64,000 nucleotides of DNA from Faecalimonas umbilicata (GCF_004346095.1 NZ_SLZV01000004.1:62001-126000), one strand, 5' to 3'; shown: positions 26,063-34,847, counted from the stretch's first letter. The notes: a model not told the origin generated them from the sequence alone. A program made the numbers and translations.

Positions 26063-26860
26063 TTAAACAGTGATAATATCTGATGGCATATCTCTCCTTG
26101 CGACTTCCATACGGAAATCTCCCGGTTTGTACGGAACATCACTTAACAGCACTTCCATTTTCACCGTCTCATATGCCAGTTCCGAATAATTATTTTCTTT
26201 GCTCAAATGTCCAAGCAGGACATGTTTCAAATTCTCATGCAAAATATCACAGAGAAGACGACCTGACAATTCATTTGACAAGTGTCCTCGATTTCCCAGA
26301 ACTCTCTGCTTCAGATAGTACGGATAACTCCCCACTTCCAGCATATGAATATCATGATTTGCTTCTAAAAGAACCGCATCCAAATTTTGTAGCTTTGACA
26401 CGGTATATTCATCATAAATCCCAAGATCCGTCGCCACTGCAACCGATTGCCCACCTTGCTCGATCCGGTACCCGGACGGCTCATTCGCATCATGAGAGAT
26501 CACAAATGCTTCCACACTCAAATCTCCAAGCGTAAATTTCTGATCTACATCAATCTCATGAAACAGTCCGTCAGGAATCTCTCCAAGTTTTTTGTATTCC
26601 CTGACTCCTCGAATGGTTCCTGGTGTAGCATAGACAGGAATCTCATATTTTCTGCTGAACACACCAAGTCCCTGAATGTGGTCAGAATGTTCATGCGTAA
26701 GTAAGATTCCATCCAGTTCCTCTCCTTTGATCTCCAGATTTTTCAATCCTTCTTCAATTCGTTTCTTACTGATTCCCGTATCGATCAGAAGATGCGTGTG
26801 ATCACTTCCCACATAAATACAATTTCCACTGCTCCCACTTGCTATACTGCATAATCTCAT
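26063..26860 (-). CDS. Metallo-beta-lactamase-fold hydrolase of the YycJ/WalJ type
   Basis: A 265-residue metallo-hydrolase. The dinuclear metal motif THEHSDH is at residues 55-61, preceded by LLIDTGISKKR, with ISHDANEP, LLEANHD and HVLLGHLSKENN supplying further ligands. Start MRLCSIASGSSGN and length match YycJ/WalJ, a 5'-3' exonuclease implicated in Gram-positive mismatch repair. It overlaps the coaE stop by 4 bases. In many Firmicutes walJ belongs to the walRK operon; here it is with polA and coaE instead, hinting at DNA-repair relatedness. Confidence 0.85.
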   Translation of the reverse strand: MRLCSIASGSSGNCIYVGSDHTHLLIDTGISKKRIEEGLKNLEIKGEELDGILLTHEHSDHIQGLGVFSRKYEIPVYATPGTIRGVREYKKLGEIPDGLFHEIDVDQKFTLGDLSVEAFVISHDANEPSGYRIEQGGQSVAVATDLGIYDEYTVSKLQNLDAVLLEANHDIHMLEVGSYPYYLKQRVLGNRGHLSNELSGRLLCDILHENLKHVLLGHLSKENNYSELAYETVKMEVLLSDVPYKPGDFRMEVARRDMPSDIITV

Positions 26861-27462
26861 CGTGACTGTATCTCCATTTTTTCTAATATCTCCTTTATCT
26901 GTCTCTTTGTTTCTTCCAAAGATCCACTATTATCAATTACTCTGTCGCACTTCCGGAAGAAAAGCTCATCTGGATTCTGATTTTGCATAATCTCTTCGCA
27001 CCGCTCCTCTGTATACCCTCTCGCCTCTTTCAGGCGCTGTACGCGGATACTTTTTTCTGTATAAATATACCAGACCTCATCACAGATTTCCTCATAATGC
27101 TCCTCCAATAGAAGTGCTGCCTCAAAAACCAAAAGTGTTGTGCCCTTCATACGTTCTGATTGGATCCGTTCCAAAAAATCCCGCTTAACTTCTGGATGGA
27201 TCATCTGATTTAAAAACTGTAATTCTTCTGCATCTGCAAATACAATCGCTCCAAGCTTTTTTCGGTCGATTTCTTTTTCGTCATCAAGAATCTCCGCCCC
27301 AAAGTGTTCGACAATTCTCTCATAACAGCGCTCCCCCGGCATTTGTAGCTTATGCGCCATCTTATCTGCCTCGCAGACAGTCGCCTGATAATTTTCCCCT
27401 AAAAACTTCAGCACTTCACTTTTCCCGGATCCAACACCTCCGGTAATCCCGATAATCTTCAT
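26857..27462 (-). CDS. coaE: Dephospho-CoA kinase
   Basis: Last step of coenzyme A synthesis, phosphorylating dephospho-CoA with ATP. The 201-residue P-loop protein has GGVGSGKS at residues 8-15, the LID/acceptor regions with EADKMAH and FEAALLLEE, and a C-terminal RCDRVIDNSGS. ATG 27462 is chosen: it directly follows the polA stop (27464), with GAGG nine bases upstream at the end of polA. It overlaps the downstream hydrolase gene by 4 bases, implying translational coupling in polA-coaE-hydrolase-degV. Confidence 0.95.
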   Translation of the reverse strand: MKIIGITGGVGSGKSEVLKFLGENYQATVCEADKMAHKLQMPGERCYERIVEHFGAEILDDEKEIDRKKLGAIVFADAEELQFLNQMIHPEVKRDFLERIQSERMKGTTLLVFEAALLLEEHYEEICDEVWYIYTEKSIRVQRLKEARGYTEERCEEIMQNQNPDELFFRKCDRVIDNSGSLEETKRQIKEILEKMEIQSR

Positions 27463-27463
27463 G

Positions 27464-30076
27464 TTATTTTGCCTCATACCAGTTTCGTCCTGTGTGCATG
27501 TCCACTTCCAGCGGAACATCCAGCTGTGCCGCCTGCTCCATCTGTTCCTTCAGAATTTTCTTCACATCTTCCAATTCTTCTTCATATGCCTCGATCAGAA
27601 GTTCATCGTGTACCTGCAACACCAGTCTTGATTTCATCTTTCGTTCCGTCAATTCCCGGTGTACTCCGATCATTGCAATCTTCATCACATCTGCTGCTGT
27701 TCCCTGGATCGGAGCATTCATTGCCACACGCTCCCCGAAAGCCCGCTGCATAAAGTTGCTTGATGCAAGTTCCGGTACCGGACGTCTTCTTCCAAACAGT
27801 GTAACAACATATCCCATCTCTTTTGCATGGGCGACTGTGTCATCTAAAAACTTCTTAATCCCCGGATAGGTCTCAAAATAGCGATCAATATATTCCGAAG
27901 CCTCTTTTCTCGTAATACTTAGGTCCTGACTCAGTCCAAAAGAGCTGATTCCATAAACAATTCCAAAGTTTACCGCCTTCGCATTTCTCCGCTGAAGTTC
28001 TGTCACCTCATCAAATGGTGTGTGAAATACCTGAGAAGCAGTAATCCGGTGAATGTCCTTCGCTTCGCGATAGGCATGGATCAATTCCTGATCCCCCGAG
28101 CAATGTGCAAGAATCCTAAGCTCAATCTGTGAATAGTCTGCATCCACAAATACATACCCCTCTTCCGGAATAAAGACTTTCCGGATCAGCCTTCCAAGTT
28201 CCATCCGAACCGGAATGTTCTGGAGATTCGGCTCTGTACTGCTGATCCGTCCAGTTGCAGTGATCGTCTGATTAAACTTGCCGTGAATTCTTCCATCGGC
28301 ACAGATATAATTCGCCAATCCATCTGCATAAGTCGATTTTAATTTCGTAAGCTGGCGATACTCTAAGATCTTCTCAACAACCGGATATTCCGGTGCAAGC
28401 TTATCAAGAACATCTGCTGCCGTTGAATAGCCGGTCTTCGTCTTCTTCCCATGTGGCAATTTCAGTTTCTCGAATAAAATCACGCCAAGCTGCTTCGGCG
28501 AATTGATATTGAACGCTTCTCCTGCCTGCGCATAAATTTCCTTTTCCAACTCTACAATCTTCGTCCCAAGCTGCTCTCCATAAAAACGGAGCGCCTCCGC
28601 TTCCACGCGCACACCAGCCTGTTCCATCGCAAATAAAGTAAACAAAAGCGGCATCTCAATGGTGCGGAATAGCTCTTCCGTCCCGCTCTCTTTCATTTTT
28701 TCTTCCAACACAGCTGCCGCCGCCCAGATTACATATGCTTCGTAGCAGCTTCTGCAATAGCCTTCTGTCTTCTCATCGATAAGCAGTGACAAATGCTCTG
28801 CGGCCACGTCCAGCCACGTATAGTCGCTTTTTAACGGATTCAGCAGATACGCTGCAATTCCGACATCAAAGCACGACTCAGGGTCTTCTATCCTCACATA
28901 GGAAAGCGCTGCTTTCACATCAAACAATGCAACAACCGTTGTCTTGGCCAATGTTTCCACAAGTGAAAACAGGTCTTCCATCGTAAGCTCTCCCTCTGCC
29001 ACAATCGTGTAGATTTCTTTCTCACTAAAAGCAAGTCCTACACTTCCAAATCCGGAAGAATGAGAAAACAGCGGTACTGCATCTTTTTCTTCTTTCCCGA
29101 AACTTACTCCGACGAAAGCTTCTTTTCCTGCACGGGCAAACAGTTCTTCTGCCTGCTGTTTATCTGTCACACGGACAAATGCATTTTCTATCTGATTTCC
29201 CTTTGCTTCCACATCGAATCTGCCGAGCAGATTTTTAAACTGAAGTTTCTGGAAATACTCATAAGCTTCCTCGGTATATAGATTTCCGATTTTTGCCTCT
29301 GAAAGTTCGTAAGAAATCGGTGCATTTACTTCAATCGTGGCAAGGATTTTGCTCATCTGCGCCTTGTCATAATGTTCCTTTAATGCTTTTGCCGCACGCG
29401 GCGGCTTCAGTTCCTCGACATGCGCATAAGCATTTTCTACAGACCCATACTCTGTGATAATCTTTGTCGCAGTCTTCTCTCCAATACTCGGCACTCCCGG
29501 AATATTGTCGGAGGCATCTCCCATCAACGCTTTCAGATCAATGAATTCCTGCGGAGTTACCTGATACCTTGCTTTTACGTCCGCGGCATAATAATCTTCA
29601 ATTTCTGTCTTTCCCTGTTTTGTCTTTGGGATCCGTATTTTGACATGGTCCGTAGCAAGCTGCAGTAAATCTCTATCTCCCGACAAAATCACCACATCCA
29701 TTCCCGCACGCTCTCCGATCCCCGCGATTGTCCCAAGCAGATCATCCGCTTCCAGGCCTTTCTGCTCTACAATTTTTATCTTCATCGCACGGAGTACTTC
29801 TTTCATCACCGGCACTTGCTGTCTTAACTCCTCTGCCATTGGTTTTCTCGTCCCTTTATAGTCCGAGAACATCTTATGGCGGAAAGTAGGAGCATGGACA
29901 TCAAATGCGACGGTCAGATAGTCCGGGCGCTCTTCTTCTAATATTTTAAATAAAATATTCAAAAAACCATAAATAGCGTTTGTATGAAGCCCCTCTGCAT
30001 TCGTCAGATCAGGGACCCCATAAAACGCTCTGTTTAAAATACTATGTCCATCTATTAATACAATTTTTTCACTCAT
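27464..30076 (-). CDS. polA: DNA polymerase I
   Basis: Replication and repair polymerase of 870 residues. N-terminal 5'-3' exonuclease/flap domain (starts MSEKIVLIDGHSILNRAFYG; LSGDRDLLQLATD), a central exonuclease-like domain, and the family A polymerase with motif A DADYSQIELR from 645, motif B RRNAKAVNFGIVYG near 696-709 and motif C VHDELL from 822. The central domain lacks the DxE of an active 3'-5' exonuclease (SFGKEEKD instead), as in Bacillus and Thermus enzymes, so proofreading is probably absent. It heads the polA-coaE-hydrolase-degV run. Confidence 0.97.
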   Translation of the reverse strand: MSEKIVLIDGHSILNRAFYGVPDLTNAEGLHTNAIYGFLNILFKILEEERPDYLTVAFDVHAPTFRHKMFSDYKGTRKPMAEELRQQVPVMKEVLRAMKIKIVEQKGLEADDLLGTIAGIGERAGMDVVILSGDRDLLQLATDHVKIRIPKTKQGKTEIEDYYAADVKARYQVTPQEFIDLKALMGDASDNIPGVPSIGEKTATKIITEYGSVENAYAHVEELKPPRAAKALKEHYDKAQMSKILATIEVNAPISYELSEAKIGNLYTEEAYEYFQKLQFKNLLGRFDVEAKGNQIENAFVRVTDKQQAEELFARAGKEAFVGVSFGKEEKDAVPLFSHSSGFGSVGLAFSEKEIYTIVAEGELTMEDLFSLVETLAKTTVVALFDVKAALSYVRIEDPESCFDVGIAAYLLNPLKSDYTWLDVAAEHLSLLIDEKTEGYCRSCYEAYVIWAAAAVLEEKMKESGTEELFRTIEMPLLFTLFAMEQAGVRVEAEALRFYGEQLGTKIVELEKEIYAQAGEAFNINSPKQLGVILFEKLKLPHGKKTKTGYSTAADVLDKLAPEYPVVEKILEYRQLTKLKSTYADGLANYICADGRIHGKFNQTITATGRISSTEPNLQNIPVRMELGRLIRKVFIPEEGYVFVDADYSQIELRILAHCSGDQELIHAYREAKDIHRITASQVFHTPFDEVTELQRRNAKAVNFGIVYGISSFGLSQDLSITRKEASEYIDRYFETYPGIKKFLDDTVAHAKEMGYVVTLFGRRRPVPELASSNFMQRAFGERVAMNAPIQGTAADVMKIAMIGVHRELTERKMKSRLVLQVHDELLIEAYEEELEDVKKILKEQMEQAAQLDVPLEVDMHTGRNWYEAK

Positions 30077-30146
30077 TCTTCTCTCTCCGTTTCGGTGTCT
30101 CGTTCTTATTTATCATACACCAAATCGGATCGTTTTAAAAGAGATT

Positions 30147-30614
30147 TTATTTTTTCATCAACCGGGCGATCGTTTTTTCTAATGCTTCAAACGCTTCCTC
30201 TGGATCTTCCACCAACTGTACCGTCTCTTCCATCGGACACATGCCATCCTTTGTCCTGTTCTCAATATACGGCACAAGGGTTTCAAATTGATATGGAATC
30301 TGATGCTTTTCAAATATACTAACAGCACCCTCACTCATAACTCTTCCAAATACGGCCTGAACTTCTCCGAGAACCGCCAGAAGTGCTGCAGCCTTTCCAA
30401 CAACCTTGTCCGCAATCACAGATCCTTGAAATGCTTTTCTGTCTGCGCGCAGCTCCACCATAAGCGGCTTGATCCCGATGGCATCCGAACACCTTACCGC
30501 TCCATCTTCCGATAAGATTACACAGCTTTTCTGCTCCTCTTTCAAAATCGTAACCGCATTGCTCAGTTGTTCTTCGATCTTCTGCTCCTTACTCCTCACC
30601 TCTGTCTCGTTCAA
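30147..30614 (-). CDS. DUF1893-family protein (possible deaminase fold)
   Basis: A 155-residue protein with DUF1893 signatures: GIKPLMVELR, ADKVVGKAAALL, SEGAVSIFEKH and CPMEETV. The family prototype, Thermotoga TM1506, has a nucleoside-deaminase-like fold as far as I recall; catalytic chemistry is unproven. Its start is probably TTG at 30614, inside the end of the ECF S-component gene, with GGAGG 8 bases upstream; GTG at 30599 is an alternative. The 26-base overlap with the transporter gene implies translational coupling and a joint role, perhaps salvage of an imported base or vitamin. Substrate unknown. Confidence 0.82.
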   Translation of the reverse strand: MNETEVRSKEQKIEEQLSNAVTILKEEQKSCVILSEDGAVRCSDAIGIKPLMVELRADRKAFQGSVIADKVVGKAAALLAVLGEVQAVFGRVMSEGAVSIFEKHQIPYQFETLVPYIENRTKDGMCPMEETVQLVEDPEEAFEALEKTIARLMKK

Positions 30615-31119
30615 TCATCCATCCTCCCTTTTTTAATGTAAAATAGAAAAGTGGGATTACCGTGATCTGAAGGATCATCCCCGGAATTCCAGATACAATC
30701 CCTGCCAGAAACGCTCCCATATTGGCAAACGGAAAATGGAACCCCAAAAGCTTAACACCGATGATCAAGGAACATCCATACAACACTCTTCCAAGGATCA
30801 TCGCGCTGAGCAAAGTGAAATACACATTCATTTTTCTGATAAAAATCCCAGTGAAAATTCCGTAAGCCACAAGTTCCACAAGCATAAAATAAAGTTTAGG
30901 TACCGGCGGCATCCCGGTAAGCATAGAGCTTACGAGAGGGACAATCAGTCCAATCAGCCCGCCATAGCAAGGTCCAAGCAAGATTCCGGCAATCATCACA
31001 GGAAGATGCATCGGCAAAAATGCCATGCCCGCTCCTTGTCCAAATACATGGAACGCCTGCGGCAGTACAAGTCCGACGGCAGTCAAAAGACCGCCGTATA
31101 CCATCTTTTTTGTTCTCAT
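30589..31119 (-). CDS. ECF-transporter substrate-binding S component
   Basis: A 176-residue membrane protein with about six hydrophobic segments: AVGLVLPQAFHVFGQGAG, MHLPVMIAGILLGPCYGGLI and further helices. The HLPVMIAGILLGP stretch with the small-residue helix is typical of S components of vitamin ECF transporters, which share an ATPase/EcfT module encoded elsewhere. It overlaps the DUF1893 gene by 26 bases and starts 11 bases after the dipeptidase stop. Substrate is unknown; I cannot assign it to biotin, folate or queuosine type from sequence alone. Confidence 0.82.
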   Translation of the reverse strand: MRTKKMVYGGLLTAVGLVLPQAFHVFGQGAGMAFLPMHLPVMIAGILLGPCYGGLIGLIVPLVSSMLTGMPPVPKLYFMLVELVAYGIFTGIFIRKMNVYFTLLSAMILGRVLYGCSLIIGVKLLGFHFPFANMGAFLAGIVSGIPGMILQITVIPLFYFTLKKGGWMIERDRGEE

Positions 31120-31129
31120 AAACTTATTC

Positions 31130-32536
31130 CTAACAGCAGAGTTCGCAGATTACCTGTGCGAAGATCTTAGCGCTGAGCACCAACTCATCGACAACTGCAA
31201 ATTCATCCGCACCATGCATTCTATTATCCGTTCCCGGCATCGAGCATCCGAAAGCGACACCTCTTTCTAAGTGATGTACATAAGTACCTCCGCCGATTGC
31301 CAGGCATTCTCCTTTCTGTCCGGTATATTCTTCATAGCACGCAAGCAATGTCTGAACAAGAGGAGAATCTGCCGGGACATGATGCGGCGGATTCTGTGTC
31401 TCATTTAATAATGTGATCCCATCTTCTGCCATTCTTTCTTTTACGACATTTAATACGTTCTCTGTTGTACCGCAAATCGGAATCCGGCTGTCAAAGATTC
31501 CATCCAGTCCATCTTCATTTAACTCTAAAACACTAAAATTCATTGTGAGCTTCCCAGAAAGTTCATCTTCCAGATTGATACCAAGCGCCTCCGCCTGATG
31601 ATCTCCGGACGGGAACATCCGATGTAATTTTTCTACTGCATCTGTTGTACTGCATGCTGCAAATGGAAGCATACATAATAATTCCAGAAGTGCTGTCAAT
31701 GCATTCTTTCCTTCTTCCGGCTTAGAAGCATGTGCGCCTTCTCCCTCTGCATGGATGATCACAGTTCCTTCTGATTCCTCACAAGTAAAGACAACGCCAG
31801 TTTTCTTTTGTACCTGTTCTGCCTTCTCCAGGATCTCTGCGCTGCCAATTCCAACTACACTTGCAGTAGCTTTTCCCGGAACAATGTTGACGATCTTGCC
31901 GCCAGAAACACTTAAAATACGTGGAGATACCTCTTCTGTATCCCATTTTGCAACAAAATGTCCATTCAGACTTCCCTTCTCAATATTGATCACCGGAAAA
32001 TCTGCATCCGGCGAAAATGTCATCGGTGCTTCTTTCTCTACCGCGTAGTAATGTGCGATATCACTGCTTCCACACTCCTCGTCAGTTCCAAGAATCAAAC
32101 GTACATTTTTGTTTAATGGAATGCCAAGCTCTTTCACTGCACGCATTGCATACATCGCCGCAATTGCAGGTCCTTTGTCATCAGCACTTCCCCGGCCATA
32201 CACTCTTCCATCTTTGATAACTGGCATGTACGGTTCTGTCACGCTCCATCCGTCACCTGCCGGAACTACGTCAAGATGTGCCAAAATGTCCAACTGCTTT
32301 TCCATGTCGTTTAAATCTGCTGTTCCAACATAGTTTTCATAATTTTTCACTGTAAATCCGTATCCTTCTGCCATCTCAAGTGCTTCTGCAAGTGCTTTCG
32401 CCGGTCCTTCCCCAAACGGACAATCGATGACTGCTTCCCCTTTTGTACTATTGATTCTGATCAGACGGCAGATATCTGCGAGCATTTCCTCTTTGTGTGC
32501 GTCTAAATAAGCTTCAATCTGTTCTCTGTATTGCAT
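31130..32536 (-). CDS. PepV/Sapep-family M20 dipeptidase
   Basis: A 468-residue zinc dipeptidase (M20 fold) that cleaves dipeptides, including those with D-amino acids in some relatives. Metal ligands are visible in LAHLDVVPAGDGW, SADDKGPAIA, TDEECGSSD and near the end PGTDNRMHGADEF; DPEYSNMG-like positions are not conserved. ATG 32536 is chosen, opening MQYREQIEAYLDAHKEEML; a far upstream in-frame start lies inside the leader and has no ribosome site. It is followed by the ECF S-component gene. Role: peptide nutrition or cell-wall peptide recycling. Confidence 0.9.
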   Translation of the reverse strand: MQYREQIEAYLDAHKEEMLADICRLIRINSTKGEAVIDCPFGEGPAKALAEALEMAEGYGFTVKNYENYVGTADLNDMEKQLDILAHLDVVPAGDGWSVTEPYMPVIKDGRVYGRGSADDKGPAIAAMYAMRAVKELGIPLNKNVRLILGTDEECGSSDIAHYYAVEKEAPMTFSPDADFPVINIEKGSLNGHFVAKWDTEEVSPRILSVSGGKIVNIVPGKATASVVGIGSAEILEKAEQVQKKTGVVFTCEESEGTVIIHAEGEGAHASKPEEGKNALTALLELLCMLPFAACSTTDAVEKLHRMFPSGDHQAEALGINLEDELSGKLTMNFSVLELNEDGLDGIFDSRIPICGTTENVLNVVKERMAEDGITLLNETQNPPHHVPADSPLVQTLLACYEEYTGQKGECLAIGGGTYVHHLERGVAFGCSMPGTDNRMHGADEFAVVDELVLSAKIFAQVICELCC

Positions 32537-32759
32537 AAATCTCTTCCTTCCCTTCTTCTGACTTATCATGAAATCGCAGAGATAAACTCTGGTATTCCGG
32601 GCAATGACAGCTTTCCTGTCATATGCCGCACTTTGTGTCTTATTATACTGCACTTTGGGGGATACTACAATCTTTTTTAAAAATTTCGCTTTGTTTCTTA
32701 ATGCATACGACTTCTGATTTTCCATATATTAGAATAACAATATCTTTCAGGAGTTTTCT

Positions 32760-33578
32760 ATGTTCAAAAAACAGCATCTGATTTCTGCTTTCAAACTATG
32801 TTTCTTATTCAGCGCCGCATTTTGTATCGGCACCATGACTGCCCATTTACAGAAACAACAGTCTTTGAAGGCAATCCCCACAGCTGCCGACGGTAACTGG
32901 GGACTAAGTTTTCCCGAAGAAGGAAAAACACCAACTGGGAATGCCACCTCCGGAGAACTTTCAAAATACAATGCATTTTATGCTGGAAATCCCGATAAGA
33001 AAATAATCTATCTTACTTTTGATGCAGGATATGAAAACGGAAATACTGTTCCAATCCTCGATGCGCTAAAAAAACATCATGTTCCTGCAACTTTTTTTGT
33101 CGTCGGGAATTTTCTAAAAGAAAATCCGGATTTAGTGAAACGCATGCAGCAAGAAGGACACATCGTTGGGAATCATACATATACCCATCCTGACATGTCT
33201 AAAATCTCTACAAAAGAAGCATTCGAAAAAGAGCTTGGGGAACTGTCGACACTTTACCAGAAGACAACCGGAGAAGAAATGACAAAATTTTACCGCCCGC
33301 CACAAGGAAAATATAGCGAAGCCAATCTACAGATGGCAAAAGAGATGGGGTATCACACCTTTTTCTGGAGCCTCGCCTATGTAGACTGGTATCAGGATCA
33401 GCAACCGACCAGGGAAGAAGCATTTGAAAAACTACTCGGCCGCATCCACCCTGGTGCGATCGTCCTCCTCCACAGTACTTCCAGCACAAATGCCTCTATC
33501 TTAGACGAACTGCTCACAAAATGGGAAGAGATGGGATACACTTTCGGTTCTCTAAACGACCTGGTCCAGACACCATAG
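32760..33578 (+). CDS. PdaA-type polysaccharide deacetylase (spore cortex or cell wall)
   Basis: A 272-residue secreted deacetylase with an N-terminal membrane anchor or signal (residues about 9-29, FKLCFLFSAAFCIGT). The NodB domain has TFDAGYENG at 86-94, HTYTHPDM at 139-146, RPPQGKYS at 179-186 and LLHS at 236-239. The TFDAGYENG form is that of PdaA, which makes muramic delta-lactam in the spore cortex. AGGAG is 8 bases before ATG 32760. A GCATA and TATATTA pair upstream (32703 and 32725, 17 bases apart) might be a sporulation promoter of the sigma-G type. Confidence 0.85.
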   Translation: MFKKQHLISAFKLCFLFSAAFCIGTMTAHLQKQQSLKAIPTAADGNWGLSFPEEGKTPTGNATSGELSKYNAFYAGNPDKKIIYLTFDAGYENGNTVPILDALKKHHVPATFFVVGNFLKENPDLVKRMQQEGHIVGNHTYTHPDMSKISTKEAFEKELGELSTLYQKTTGEEMTKFYRPPQGKYSEANLQMAKEMGYHTFFWSLAYVDWYQDQQPTREEAFEKLLGRIHPGAIVLLHSTSSTNASILDELLTKWEEMGYTFGSLNDLVQTP

Positions 33579-33638
33579 TTTTATTCACACTCAGATTCCC
33601 ACACCTCAACCTGCCTACTGTCTTTTCTCTGAAATAAA

Positions 33639-34124
33639 TTACTTCTTTAACTGAAAGGCGATTCTTTCTGTGCCGTCTGCCACTTGGATCTTTCCACATT
33701 TGACAAATCCATTCTTTTCCAGCAGGCGCTGCATAGGCAGATTCGCCTCATGTGTATCCACTCGAATTTCCTCGCTTTGCTCAATGCTCCATTGCAGGCA
33801 AAACATGCCCGCTCCCTTTCTTTCTCCGCTGGATGCCAGTCGGTGCAAGACATGATAGGGAGACTGGTTCAACCACTGTCCATCCCATATTTTCTCATAA
33901 GTTGGATCTGGTCCGCCACACAGGCTAAAGACTGCCACAATAGCTTCTTCCTCCTCACAAACATACTGACACCCTTGTTCAATTTCTTTTAGAATCAATT
34001 CTCTGGAAGGGTAACCCTTGTCCCATTGTGTCGCATTTCCGTTTTTTCTCATAAATGCACGTGCCTGCTCATATATCCTCATAATTTTATCGATTTCTTC
34101 TGCTTTTCCTCTTCTAATCTGCAT
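33639..34124 (-). CDS. GNAT-family N-acetyltransferase
   Basis: A 161-residue GNAT acyltransferase starting MQIRRGKAEEIDKIMRI. The acetyl-CoA loop is in LASSGERKGAGMFCLQW and the C-terminal strand is NLPMQRLLEKNGFVKCGKI. Substrate cannot be predicted. The ATG at 34124 has AAGGA 8 bases upstream. It starts only 23 bases after a 16-base-arm hairpin (34147-34179), so its mRNA either begins within the small gene upstream or the hairpin works as a leader element. No clear operon partner. Confidence 0.85.
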   Translation of the reverse strand: MQIRRGKAEEIDKIMRIYEQARAFMRKNGNATQWDKGYPSRELILKEIEQGCQYVCEEEEAIVAVFSLCGGPDPTYEKIWDGQWLNQSPYHVLHRLASSGERKGAGMFCLQWSIEQSEEIRVDTHEANLPMQRLLEKNGFVKCGKIQVADGTERIAFQLKK

Positions 34125-34146
34125 CTGTTCTTCCTTTCTTCTCAAA

Positions 34147-34179
34147 GAAATAGGAATGTGTCTGACACATTCCTATTTC
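34147..34179 (-). terminator. Near-perfect hairpin before the GNAT gene
   Basis: Arms with cores AGGAATGTGTC and GACACATTCCT extended by AAAT/ATTT give 16 pairs around a single central base. It lies about 80 bases beyond the 91-residue gene's stop and could terminate that transcript, or act as a stable 5' element of GNAT mRNA. Confidence 0.65.
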
Positions 34180-34257
34180 TGCTATTGATATTCCGTACAA
34201 TCTGTCTTTGACCATCGTCCGACAGATTTCTTACTACTGTAACCTTGTCTGTACCAA

Positions 34258-34533
34258 CTATCTTGCAGCTTTCTTATGTCCTTTCTCTACCACATCTGTC
34301 CAGCCAATCTCTGGCTGATAATTCTGTACTTCTTCACTCTTCTTTAAATCAAAGTACTTTTTGCTGGCACCGATCTTATCACAGATCTTAAAAAATCCGA
34401 GTTCCAAAAGGTTAAAGAACTTATGGAACGGTTCAATTTTGTAATCTACATGCCCTTTCATAAAAAGCGCAGCCACAATTCCAGTCAATACAACAGTAGT
34501 CATTACAATGATACTCTGAATATGATTCAACAT
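34258..34533 (-). CDS. Small single-span membrane protein, unknown
   Basis: A 91-residue protein with one hydrophobic segment (SIIVMTTVVLTGIVAALFM, residues about 7-25) and a hydrophilic C-terminal region (KICDKIGASKKYF, then Glu/Lys/Asn rich). Not recognised. Its reality is supported by an excellent promoter (TTGACT-17-TAAAAT at 34566-34594), an SD AAGGGG 9 bases before ATG 34533, and a hairpin downstream. It lies between the tRNA-Leu and GNAT genes. Topology suggests an N-out or N-in tail with a cytoplasmic or external 65-residue domain. Confidence 0.6.
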   Translation of the reverse strand: MLNHIQSIIVMTTVVLTGIVAALFMKGHVDYKIEPFHKFFNLLELGFFKICDKIGASKKYFDLKKSEEVQNYQPEIGWTDVVEKGHKKAAR

Positions 34534-34565
34534 TGCCTTCAACCCCTTTTCTTTTCGTTTTCTTT

Positions 34566-34594
34566 ATTTTAATTCTATTTGCCAAAATAGTCAA
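34566..34594 (-). promoter_or_regulatory. Promoter of the small membrane protein gene
   Basis: On the minus strand TTGACT (34594-34589), 17-base spacer, TAAAAT (34571-34566), 33 bases before the ATG. A very A/T-rich region follows the tRNA terminator. Confidence 0.65.
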
Positions 34595-34720
34595 TCATTT
34601 TTATTATTTATTTATAATTTTCTATCATTTTTAATTATCTTTCTAAAATACACTGTTTTCTCCGACCTACAAATTACATATGACCGTTTGCGTCCCCCGA
34701 TTGCAAGTGTTTTTCTATGC

Positions 34721-34755
34721 AAAAAATCCAGACTACTTAAAGTAATCTGGATTTT
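34721..34755 (-). terminator. Terminator after tRNA-Leu
   Basis: Arms AAAATCCAGA and TCTGGATTTT with further pairing in the loop (ACTT/AAGT), followed on the minus strand by TTTTTT. It ends the tRNA transcript directly at its 3' side. Confidence 0.85.
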
Positions 34756-34757
34756 AC

Positions 34758-34839
34758 TGCCGATGGCCGGACTCGAACCGGCACGGATCGCTCCGCATGA
34801 TTTTGAGTCATGTGCGTCTGCCAATTCCGCCACATCGGC
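34758..34839 (-). tRNA. tRNA-Leu (anticodon CAA)
   Basis: An 82-base tRNA with 7-bp acceptor stem GCCGATG/CATCGGC, anticodon stem CATGA/TCATG with loop CTCAAAA giving anticodon CAA (reads TTG), long variable arm CGGAGCGATCCG typical of class II Leu tRNA, and T arm GCCGG-TTCGAGT-CCGGC. CCA is not encoded. A leader hairpin precedes it. Confidence 0.95.
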
Positions 34840-34847
34840 TCTTTTAC

